Positions 5,162-11,727 of a stretch of 18,064 nt of DNA are shown piece after piece. Source of the DNA: UBA9845 sp051889975 (GTDB lineage Bacteria > Bacillota > Clostridia > Christensenellales > UBA1242); assembly GCA_051889975.1 (NCBI GenBank), contig JBJFDJ010000001.1, positions 1 to 18,064 of the forward strand, in the 5' to 3' direction. Position 1 is the first letter of the stretch. The number at the start of each line of letters is the position of its first letter. The notes below the pieces were generated by a model, which saw only the letters and a program-made list of their open reading frames with translations, made no database searches and was not told the origin of the DNA. A program made the translations under genes and the position numbers.

Positions 5162-7384
5162 ATGGACAACAGCAAAATTCTTGCACTAGAACTTGGCATA
5201 ACCGAAAATCATGCACAAAACATTATTGCATTGCTTGACGAAGGTTGCACTGTTCCGTTTATTGCAAGATATCGTAAAGAAATGACAGGTAGTTGTGATG
5301 ACCAAACACTTCGCCTTTTTGCCGACAGACTAAATTATTTGCGCAATATGGACAAAAAGAAAGAAGATATCACAAAATTAATTGATGAACAAGGCAAGTT
5401 AACAGACGAGTTAAAGCAAAAGATATCAAACGCTGGCACTCTCACAGAACTTGATGATATTTATAGACCATTTAGGCCAAAACGACAAACAAGGGCAACA
5501 ATTGCAATTAGCAAAGGGCTTGAGCCACTTGCAAAAATCATTTTGGAGCAAAAGTTAAAAGATGGCGATGTTTTAGAAGTTGCAAAAGATTATGTGAGCG
5601 CAGAAAAGGAAGTTAACACGCCAGAAGAAGCACTTGCAGGTGCAAAAGATATTGTTGCCGAAACAATGAGTGATGATGCAGATTTAAGAAAGATTTTGCG
5701 TGAATTTATGCAAAAAACAGCTGAAATTTGCACTGTTTTAAAAGAAGGCGAAAATTTTAAAACATATGAGATGTATGACAACAAAAAAGAACCAATTAAA
5801 ACAATTCCTAGCCATCGAATTTTGGCAATTAATCGTGGCGAAGCAGAAAAGTGTTTAAAAGTTGATATTGTTGCAAACAAAGAAAAATGTTTGAGTTTTA
5901 TTGAAAAAAAATACATCAAAGGTGAAAGCATTTTTGCTGATATTTTAAAGGAAGTTGCGCTTGATAGTTTTGACCGATTGATTATGCCAAGTTTGGATAG
6001 AGAACTGCGAAACGCATTAACTGATGTTGCAAACGAGCAGGCAATTAAGATGTTTAAAGTTAATCTTAAACCATTGCTTATGCAACCACCACTCAAAAAC
6101 AAAGTTGTGCTTGGCTTTGACCCTGCATACAGAACAGGTTGCAAACTTGCAGTTGTTGACCAAAATGGCAAAGTTTTGGATAAAGGTGTAATTTTTCCAA
6201 CCCCACCACACAACAAAATTGACGAGAGTGAAAAAGTGGTTTTAAATTTAATTGACAAATACAAAATTGACTGCATAAGCATAGGCAACGGAACAGCAAG
6301 CAAAGAAAGTGAAATTTTTGTTGCAAACTTGATAAAAAAGGCAAACAGAAAAGTGTCATATATTGTTGTTAACGAAGCCGGCGCAAGTGTTTACAGCGCA
6401 AGCAAATTGGGTGCAGAGGAATTCCCAGACTATGATGTTACAACCCGAAGTGCAGTGTCAATTGCTCGCAGACTTCAAGACCCACTTGCAGAACTCATAA
6501 AAATTGATGTAAAATCTATTGGCGTTGGACAATATCAACACGATATGCCACAAAAGCGTTTGACTGAAGTTTTGGACACTGTTGTTGAAGATTGCGTTAA
6601 CAGTGTTGGTGTTGACCTTAACACAGCAAGCCCAAGTTTGCTGGGCAAAGTTAGTGGTTTAAACATTGGCATTGCAAAAAATATTGTTAAATACCGTGAA
6701 GAAAACGGGTCATTTAAAGACAGAAGCGAACTTAAAAAAGTTAGCAAATTAGGTGACAAAGCCTTTGAACAATGTGCAGGATTTTTGCGCATACCACACG
6801 GAAACAACATTTTAGACAACACTGCCGTTCACCCAGAAAGTTATTCGGCAACGCAAAAATTGTTAAAACATTTTGGCTTAACAGAGCAAGATGTTGCAAA
6901 CGGCAAAGTTACAATGCTACCAAAACTGCTTGAAGACGCAGGCATTGAAAAAACTGCAAAAGAGTTAGACATTGGCGTGCCAACACTTAATGACATTGTA
7001 AGTGAATTGTTAAAACCGGGCAGAGATATTCGTGATAGTTTGCCAGCGCCAGTGCTTCGCAGTGATGTTATGAGCATAGAAGACTTAAAACCAGACATGG
7101 TTATGACTGGCACTGTAAGAAATGTTATTGACTTTGGTGCATTTGTTGACATTGGCGTTCATCAAGACGGCCTTGTGCACATAAGTCAAATTTGCGACCA
7201 TTTCATCAAACACCCAAGTGAAGAACTGTCTGTTGGTCAAGTTGTAAAAGTTAAAATTTTAAGCGTTGACCTAGANNNNNNNNNNNNNNNNNNNNNNNNN
7301 NNNNNNNNNNNNNNNNNNNNNNNNNNNNNNNNNNNNNNNNNNNNNNNNNNNNNNNNNNNNNNNNNNNNNNNNNNNTTAAAATAA
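5162..7384 (+). CDS. tex: Tex-type S1 RNA-binding protein, C-terminus lost in gap
   Basis: Tex is a cytoplasmic nucleic-acid-binding protein related to eukaryotic Spt6. From the chosen start, the Tex N-terminal helical region covers about 1-310 (VPFIARYRKEMTG near 32-44). A YqgF/RNase H-like domain begins about 315 (LGFDPAYRTGCKLAVVD, with Asp320). Helix-hairpin-helix motifs start at about 481 (VGVDLNTASPSLL, then GLNIGIAKNIVKYREENGSF). The S1 domain begins about 644 (GTVRNVIDFGAFVDIG, HQDGLVHIS) and is cut by the gap at 7276, after 704 codons. All three frames after the gap stop by 7398, so only the tail is missing. I chose ATG 5162 because AAAGGAG lies 8 nt upstream; an earlier TTG at 5102 lies inside a terminator. 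The given end assumes the gap length is right. Confidence 0.93.
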   Translation: MDNSKILALELGITENHAQNIIALLDEGCTVPFIARYRKEMTGSCDDQTLRLFADRLNYLRNMDKKKEDITKLIDEQGKLTDELKQKISNAGTLTELDDIYRPFRPKRQTRATIAISKGLEPLAKIILEQKLKDGDVLEVAKDYVSAEKEVNTPEEALAGAKDIVAETMSDDADLRKILREFMQKTAEICTVLKEGENFKTYEMYDNKKEPIKTIPSHRILAINRGEAEKCLKVDIVANKEKCLSFIEKKYIKGESIFADILKEVALDSFDRLIMPSLDRELRNALTDVANEQAIKMFKVNLKPLLMQPPLKNKVVLGFDPAYRTGCKLAVVDQNGKVLDKGVIFPTPPHNKIDESEKVVLNLIDKYKIDCISIGNGTASKESEIFVANLIKKANRKVSYIVVNEAGASVYSASKLGAEEFPDYDVTTRSAVSIARRLQDPLAELIKIDVKSIGVGQYQHDMPQKRLTEVLDTVVEDCVNSVGVDLNTASPSLLGKVSGLNIGIAKNIVKYREENGSFKDRSELKKVSKLGDKAFEQCAGFLRIPHGNNILDNTAVHPESYSATQKLLKHFGLTEQDVANGKVTMLPKLLEDAGIEKTAKELDIGVPTLNDIVSELLKPGRDIRDSLPAPVLRSDVMSIEDLKPDMVMTGTVRNVIDFGAFVDIGVHQDGLVHISQICDHFIKHPSEELSVGQVVKVKILSVDLXXXXXXXXXXXXXXXXXXXXXXXXXXXXXXXXXXLK
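7276..7375. other. Assembly gap (100 N) within tex
   Basis: Exactly 100 N, the usual placeholder for unknown length. The flanks share no long repeat, unlike the second gap, so real sequence is probably missing: the end of the S1 domain, the tex stop, and the -35 of the next gene. Confidence 0.95.
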
Positions 7385-7388
7385 AATA

Positions 7389-7394
7389 TAAAAT
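7389..7394 (+). promoter_or_regulatory. -10 element of the CYTH-like gene (leaderless pattern)
   Basis: TAAAAT ends 6 nt before the ATG at 7401. The -35 would fall inside the gap, so only half the promoter is visible. An alternative TATAAT at 7394-7399 is too close to the ATG to serve it. No Shine-Dalgarno sequence is present. Confidence 0.45.
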
Positions 7395-7400
7395 ATAATT

Positions 7401-8075
7401 ATGGAAAAGTTACAGATTCAAAAAAAAGTGCAAAATGATTATTATGTAAAAAGTGCAAGTGATTTCAATCGCCTTGCCGAAATAATAAATCTTATGCCAA
7501 ACTATGCCATAAAAAGCAAAAAACAAGGCATTGTTATCAATGATTATTTTTATGAAGTGCCAGAAAACTTGCTAAAAGAACTCAATGCAAGTATAAGAGT
7601 GCGTGTTGTGGGCGACAAACAAAGTTTAAGCATTGTTTGTTACAGCGAAGGCAAACGCCGAGAATTTGAAACAGAAATGAAATTTGGCGACAAAATACAA
7701 GATAAAATAGAGTATATTTTGTTTTTGGAAGATAAATTGCAAGATATTTACACTCATCGCATTGAAATTGACATTGCACGAATTTTAAAAGGTCTAAAAG
7801 TGTTTTTGCAAATTACAACTTATCGCACCGAATATGAAGTTATTAACAACAGTGGCTTTAATGCTCTTGTTGACTTTGACAGCGTTGTGTTTAACACCAA
7901 ACGACACAACATTGCCGACAACATTTTGGAAGTTAAACTAAATTGCGTTAACGATGTTGGCAACATGACGGCATACAACAGATTTTGCAGACAACTTGAA
8001 CAAAAAGTTTTGCTTGTTCCAACACAAGAAACCAAGTTTGAAGCAGGTCGCCGAGTGTTTAATTACGAGTGGTAA
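7401..8075 (+). CDS. CYTH/VTC-like tunnel-fold protein with altered ExExK
   Basis: This 224-residue protein looks like a CYTH-type triphosphate tunnel protein, a fold that binds triphosphates, polyphosphate or nucleotides. Supporting features are the early strand LQIQKKV (4-10), NDYFYEVPENLL (47-58), the basic strand SIRVRVV (64-70; Arg66, Arg68), KRREFETEMKF (85-95), YRTEYEV (141-147), LVDFDSVVF (156-164), ILEVKLN (175-181) and a basic end KFEAGRR (212-218) that recalls VTC-type domains. The N-terminal ExExK signature that holds the metal in active enzymes reads QIQKK here, with Gln5 and Gln7 in place of Glu. It may therefore be a binding rather than catalytic protein. The family call is by pattern and moderately sure. 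It follows tex but has its own -10. Confidence 0.65.
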   Translation: MEKLQIQKKVQNDYYVKSASDFNRLAEIINLMPNYAIKSKKQGIVINDYFYEVPENLLKELNASIRVRVVGDKQSLSIVCYSEGKRREFETEMKFGDKIQDKIEYILFLEDKLQDIYTHRIEIDIARILKGLKVFLQITTYRTEYEVINNSGFNALVDFDSVVFNTKRHNIADNILEVKLNCVNDVGNMTAYNRFCRQLEQKVLLVPTQETKFEAGRRVFNYEW

Positions 8076-8225
8076 CAGAATATAATTTATATTTCATCTT
8101 TATTTTTTAAACGAGAAATTTTCAATAATTTTATAAATTAAACTTTTTTTGTTGCAGTTGATTATTCAACTATGTTTTCGCGAATTTTACACATTGTATT
8201 ATGATAAAAAACAAAGGAGAAATAT

Positions 8226-8720
8226 ATGAAACATTATGATTTAAAAGAAGATGAAGTGGTTTTATACAAAGGAAAAATTTCTTTTGCCGATAGACATACC
8301 AACACTCAATTGGTTCTTACGAATTACAGTATTGTATTTATTACGATAACAAGTGAAATTGGTGAAAAAGAGACGGCAGAAACCGAAGTATACCTAACTG
8401 CTGATGTTAAAAACTATAAAGGCATACCACAAATAAAATCAACAGCAAACAATGTTGAAATATTTTTTAAGTCAACTGAAAAAGAATTTGTGTTTGAAAC
8501 AAAAAATGAATTGCATAAATTTGTTAGTGAATTAAATAAACTATTAACAGGTAAAACAGGTGCAGAGAGAAATGCTGAAAAATTTAAGAGTGCCATTGGT
8601 TTAGTTAATGATACACTAGGTGTTGATATAGTTCAAACAGCGAATAATTTGATACAAAATGGCTTCGGAGGTTCACTTGGCAAAATTGGAAAATCTTTAT
8701 TTAATAAAAAGAAAAAATAA
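8226..8720 (+). CDS. PH-like domain protein with amphipathic tail
   Basis: A 164-residue protein with no certain family. Residues about 5-107 alternate short strands and end in a helix (KNELHKFVSELNKLL), in the style of bacterial PH/GRAM-like domains: EDEVVLYKGKI, then TQLVLTNYSIVFITI, then VEIFFKSTEKEFVFETKNE. The rest (about 113-164) is a Gly- and Asn-containing helical tail, TANNLIQNGFGGSLGKIGKS, closing with FNKKKK. No signal peptide is present, so it is probably cytoplasmic and perhaps membrane-touching through the basic amphipathic tail. AAAGGAG precedes the ATG. The promoter is unclear. The domain call is tentative. Confidence 0.6.
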   Translation: MKHYDLKEDEVVLYKGKISFADRHTNTQLVLTNYSIVFITITSEIGEKETAETEVYLTADVKNYKGIPQIKSTANNVEIFFKSTEKEFVFETKNELHKFVSELNKLLTGKTGAERNAEKFKSAIGLVNDTLGVDIVQTANNLIQNGFGGSLGKIGKSLFNKKKK

Positions 8721-8742
8721 AAATTGATTGACTACTTATTAA

Positions 8743-8770
8743 AAAAGAACTTGTTAATTCAAGTTCTTTT
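8743..8770. terminator. Bidirectional terminator between the PH-like gene and mnmG
   Basis: A perfect 11-bp inverted repeat, AAAAGAACTTG (8743-8753) and CAAGTTCTTTT (8760-8770), with a TTAATT loop. The T-run is longer on the minus strand (six), so it should end mnmG transcripts, but it also serves the plus-strand gene that stops at 8720. Confidence 0.88.
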
Positions 8771-8790
8771 ATTATAATGCTAATAGTTTT

Positions 8791-10662
8791 TTATATATAT
8801 TTTTTAAGTTTTAACCAAACTGTTAGCACAGAAATGTCTGCTGGGCTAACACCACTTATACGGCTTGCTTGACCTAAATTTAAAGGTTTTATTTTGTTTA
8901 GTTTTTCTCTTGCTTCTAGTCGTAGCCCTGCAATTTGATTGTAGTCAAAGTCTTGTGGCAAAGCAATTTTTTCTTGCTTTTTTGCTTCTTGCATTTGCTC
9001 ATATTCTCTTGCAATGTAGCCACTGTATTTTGTTTGCAAAGTTATCTCATTTAAAACATCGTCTGGCAGGTTGTTAAACACACCAAGTGGGGTTAACATC
9101 TTTGCTGTTACATTTGCTCGTTTTAACAAATTGCCAACGGTTACGCCTGTTGATATGCTTCCCGCATCTGCCTTTGCCAAAATTTCATTTATGCCACTGT
9201 TTGGAGATATTACTTTGTCAAGTTCTTTTTGCGCGAGGTCAAGTTGCTTTTTCTTTTTAACAAAGATTTTCCAGCGCTTATCGTCAACAAGTCCAACTTT
9301 TCTGCCAATTTCTGTAAGTCGCAAATCACAATTGTCTTGTCTTAAATGAAGCCTAAATTCTGCACGGCTTGTCATCATTCGATATGGCTCGTTTGTGCCC
9401 TTTGTGACCAAATCGTCAATCAAAACACCAATGTAACTTTGGTCTCTGCCCAAAACCAATTGCTCTTTGCCCCTAATTTGCAAACTTGCGTTTATGCCGG
9501 CAATCAAGCCCTGACCTGCTGCTTCTTCATATCCACTTGTGCCATTTATTTGACCTGCTGTGTATAAACCTTTTATATTTTTGTATTCTAGTGTTGGGTA
9601 GAGTTGCAAACTATTTATGCAATCATATTCAATGGCATAGGCGTCACGCATTATCTTTGCGTTTTCAAGCCCAGCAATGCTGTTTAACATTTCTTTTTGC
9701 ACATCAATTGGCAAACTTGTTGACAGACCTTGCACATAAGTTTCTTTTGTGTGCAAACTTTCGGGTTCTAAAAACAACTGATGCCTGTCTTTGTCTTTAA
9801 ACCTAACAATCTTTGTCTCTATGCTTGGGCAATATCTTGGGCCAGTGCCCTTAATCAAGCCACTGTAAAGTGGACTTTTTTGCAGGTTGTCCAAAATTAT
9901 TTTGTGGGTTGTTGGATTGGTATAAGTTAAATAACAAACTGCTTTGTTCTTTGGCTTTGATTTTGTTAAATAACTAAAATTTTGTATGTCATCATCGCCA
10001 TATTGCACTTGCATTTTGCTTGTGTCCATCGTGTCAAAATGTATGCGAGTTGGAGTTCCTGTTTTAAAACGGAAAATTTCAAAACCACATTCTTTTAAAC
10101 TTGCAGTGAGTTTGTTTGCCGCCTTAAAACCATTTGGACCTATGTTTTGAACATGATTGCCAATTATGATGTTGCTCTTTAAATATACGCCAGTGCAAAC
10201 GACAACTGCTTTGCAATAATAAATCTCATTAAGAGTTGTTTTAACGCCAATTACCTTGCCATTTTTGTGCAAAATTTTGCATGCTTCGGCTTGTCTGATA
10301 TCTAAATTTTTTGTGTTTTCAAGCGTCTGCTTCATTTTGTTGTGATACTCAATCTTATCTGCTTGAGCACGCAAACTGTGAACAGCAGGACCTTTGCCCA
10401 TGTTTAACATGCGAAGTTGCAAAAGTGTCTTATCGGTATTAATTCCCATTTCGCCACCAAGTGCGTCAATCTCACCAACAATTTGACCTTTTGCAGTGCC
10501 ACCAATGCTTGGGTTGCAAGCCAAAAAGGCAATGTTATCTAATGTGATAGTTAGCATAACAGTTTTTATGCCAGTGCGCGCAAGAGCAAGTGCTGCTTCG
10601 CAACCTGCGTGACCGCTACCAATAACAACTGCATCATAATCTCTTATCTTAATTGCTTCCAT
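8791..10662 (-). CDS. mnmG: tRNA U34 carboxymethylaminomethyl-modifying FAD enzyme MnmG
   Basis: At 623 residues this is a full-length MnmG (GidA). With MnmE it uses FAD and methylenetetrahydrofolate to build the (carboxymethyl)aminomethyl group at C5 of wobble uridine 34. The FAD-binding motif VVIGSGHAGCEAALALAR lies at 12-29. Downstream are AFLACNPSIGGTAKGQIV, PAVHSLRAQADK, the conserved RYCPSIETKIVRF with its Cys, TSGYEEAAGQGLIAGINA and PYRMMTSRAEFRL. The C-terminal helical domain that contacts MnmE and tRNA is complete. AAAGGGTGAT precedes the ATG. Its partner mnmE is 3.2 kb away on the other strand, not adjacent as in many Bacillota. Confidence 0.97.
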   Translation of the reverse strand: MEAIKIRDYDAVVIGSGHAGCEAALALARTGIKTVMLTITLDNIAFLACNPSIGGTAKGQIVGEIDALGGEMGINTDKTLLQLRMLNMGKGPAVHSLRAQADKIEYHNKMKQTLENTKNLDIRQAEACKILHKNGKVIGVKTTLNEIYYCKAVVVCTGVYLKSNIIIGNHVQNIGPNGFKAANKLTASLKECGFEIFRFKTGTPTRIHFDTMDTSKMQVQYGDDDIQNFSYLTKSKPKNKAVCYLTYTNPTTHKIILDNLQKSPLYSGLIKGTGPRYCPSIETKIVRFKDKDRHQLFLEPESLHTKETYVQGLSTSLPIDVQKEMLNSIAGLENAKIMRDAYAIEYDCINSLQLYPTLEYKNIKGLYTAGQINGTSGYEEAAGQGLIAGINASLQIRGKEQLVLGRDQSYIGVLIDDLVTKGTNEPYRMMTSRAEFRLHLRQDNCDLRLTEIGRKVGLVDDKRWKIFVKKKKQLDLAQKELDKVISPNSGINEILAKADAGSISTGVTVGNLLKRANVTAKMLTPLGVFNNLPDDVLNEITLQTKYSGYIAREYEQMQEAKKQEKIALPQDFDYNQIAGLRLEAREKLNKIKPLNLGQASRISGVSPADISVLTVWLKLKKYI

Positions 10663-10807
10663 AACATCACCCTTTAACTTTTGTTGTAAATTTACTTTTT
10701 ATGTGCTTTTTAATTTGTTTTAAAATTTATTTAAAATATTAAATTTTTTATTTATTTAAAAGCACTTTAAAAAGTATTAACTTTTATTAAAAAATTTTAC
10801 GAGCAAT

Positions 10808-10816
10808 ATTATATCA
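10808..10816 (-). promoter_or_regulatory. Extended -10 promoter of mnmG
   Basis: TGATATAAT on the minus strand (TATAAT at 10808-10813). No good -35 is visible at 17 bp. This predicts a leader of nearly 140 nt. Inside it, GTGCTTTT-type and AAAAGCAC-type arms (10754-10765 and 10703-10713) could form a long hairpin; I see no known riboswitch. Confidence 0.55.
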
Positions 10817-10852
10817 CTTAAATTTAAAAAAATAAAGTGGTTAAAAACAAAA

Positions 10853-11202
10853 TTATATTTTGCCTTGTATTTCAAACATATAACTTATGCCATTGTTAAG
10901 ATGAATGTAACATCTTGTGTCACTTACTTTCATAATTTCACCTACCGTAAGGTCTTGGCTTATAATTTTTTGCTCTGCCAATTCATCAAGGTGTTTTGCA
11001 AGTTGTTCAACTGCCATCATTAAAATTTCATNNNNNNNNNNNNNNNNNNNNNNNNNNNNNNNNNNNNNNNNNNNNNNNNNNNNNNNNNNNNNNNNNNNNN
11101 NNNNNNNNNNNNNNNNNNNNNNNNNNNNNNNGCCAATTCATCAAGGTGTTTTGCAAGTTGTTCAACTGCCATCATTAAAATTTCATTTTTTGTATAAATC
11201 AT
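10853..11202 (-). CDS. Small 64-residue protein split by an assembly gap
   Basis: As printed, this gene is broken by 100 N with an identical 55-bp sequence on each side. If the two copies are one sequence, the minus strand reads a continuous 64-codon frame from the ATG at 11200-11202 to the TAA at 10853-10855. The first part is MIYTKNEILMMAVEQLAKHL, the middle is DELAEQKIISQDLTVGEIMK, and the end is CYIHLNNGISYMFEIQGKI. I do not recognise a family: an N-terminal amphipathic helix is followed by a strand-rich half with one Cys. TTGACA (11232-11237) lies upstream, with a -10 close to the ATG. It is divergent from the XRE gene at 11272, with 69 bp between starts. Confidence 0.65.
10977..11186. 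repeat. Identical 55-bp copies flanking a 100-N gap
   Basis: Positions 10977-11031 and 11132-11186 are identical, starting GCCAATTCATCAAGG and ending AAAATTTCAT, with the N run exactly between them. This is what scaffolding two contigs that overlap by one assembly k-mer (55) without merging them would produce. The gap is probably not real sequence. An alternative is a true tandem repeat that broke the assembly. Confidence 0.85.
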
Positions 11203-11210
11203 AAAAATAG

Positions 11211-11237
11211 ATTATCACTCTATATATTTAGTGTCAA
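11211..11237 (-). promoter_or_regulatory. Promoter of the 64-residue gene
   Basis: A perfect TTGACA (11232-11237) is present. The -10 is either GATAAT (11211-11216, spacer 15) or TAATCT (11209-11214, spacer 17). These end 8 or 6 nt before the ATG, so the transcript is leaderless or nearly so. It overlaps the control region of the divergent XRE gene. Confidence 0.55.
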
Positions 11238-11246
11238 GTATTTATT

Positions 11247-11265
11247 TCAATATATTGAGTAAAAT
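11247..11265 (+). promoter_or_regulatory. XRE promoter -10 with palindromic operator candidate
   Basis: TAAAAT (11260-11265) ends 6 nt before the ATG at 11272, and no clear -35 is present. Immediately upstream is the perfect 12-bp palindrome TCAATATATTGA (11247-11258), placed where a dimeric repressor would block RNA polymerase. Autoregulation by the XRE protein is the simplest inference. Confidence 0.5.
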
Positions 11266-11271
11266 AAAATC

Positions 11272-11487
11272 ATGAAAATATTCGCAGAGAGATTTAAAGA
11301 ATTAAGACAGGAAATTGGAATAAGCCAAGACAAACTTGCAAAAGCCTTAAAAATGAGCAATAGTGTAATTTGTTATTACGAAACAAACAAAACAGAGCCA
11401 ACAATATCAGTCCTAAACAAAATTGCTGACTATTTTGATGTATCGGCAGATTATTTGCTTGGCAGAACGGATTTTAGAAAATATTAA
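11272..11487 (+). CDS. Small XRE-family HTH regulator
   Basis: A 71-residue Cro/CI-type DNA-binding protein: FKELRQEIGISQDKLAKAL (helices 1-2), MSNSVICYYETNKTEP (recognition helix and turn), SVLNKIADYFDVSADYLLGR (last helices). The ending ADYLLGRTDF is typical of stand-alone regulators widespread in Bacillota chromosomes, phages and mobile elements. No sensor domain is attached. There is no Shine-Dalgarno sequence, and the start follows a -10 by 6 nt. The arrangement, a small XRE gene divergent from a 64-66-residue gene across about 70 bp, repeats that at 4612-5086. No other phage or mobile genes are visible nearby. Confidence 0.88.
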   Translation: MKIFAERFKELRQEIGISQDKLAKALKMSNSVICYYETNKTEPTISVLNKIADYFDVSADYLLGRTDFRKY

Positions 11488-11605
11488 ACGAAGTGGGATA
11501 AAAGATTTTAGAAGATAATAAACAATTTTTGTTGTTATAATAATTATTGTTTATTTTTTATGGCATTGACAAAAAAGATAACTTTATTTTAGTTGTTCAA
11601 ATATC

Positions 11606-11653
11606 AAAAAAGAGCAGGGTTTGACCCAATGGGTCGCCGTTCGCTCTTTTTTT
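11606..11653. terminator. Bidirectional terminator between XRE and ychF
   Basis: The outer stem AAAAAAGAGC (11606-11615) / GCTCTTTTTT (11643-11652) encloses an inner hairpin GACCC-AAT-GGGTC (11623-11635). An alternative inner hairpin, GGGT-TTG-ACCC (11617-11627), would exclude it. A/T tracts lie on both sides. The genes are convergent, so it can serve both. Confidence 0.8.
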
Positions 11654-11724
11654 GTTTTTCAAATTAAAATTGTTTTTCAAATTAAAAATTAGTTTTTTAA
11701 ATTAAAATTGTTTTAAAAATAAAA
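11654..11724. repeat. Four tandem copies of an 18-20 bp AT-rich unit
   Basis: The unit GTTTTTCAAATTAAAATT occurs at 11654-11671, with variants at 11672-11691, 11692-11709 and a shortened one at 11710-11724. It fills the space between the terminator and the ychF stop. This is probably slippage-generated sequence, and no function is evident. Confidence 0.7.
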
Positions 11725-11727
11725 GTA

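Noticed and set aside
5590..6303. Minus-strand frame of 237 codons inside tex
   Set aside because: It is antisense to a well-supported gene, Ser/Leu/Phe-rich and without a family motif; long antisense frames are common opposite such codon usage.
8865..9800. Series of plus-strand frames rich in Leu, Cys and Phe
   Set aside because: They are shadows of mnmG, with no ribosome sites and no recognisable motifs.
10683..10800. Riboswitch in the long mnmG leader
   Set aside because: The sequence is nearly all A and T. Only one long-range hairpin is visible and no conserved riboswitch core is present.
10977..11186. Direct repeat with a 100-bp spacer, possibly a CRISPR-like or att-site pair
   Set aside because: The two 55-bp copies are identical and separated only by N. 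Collapsing them restores a coding frame, which points to an assembly overlap.
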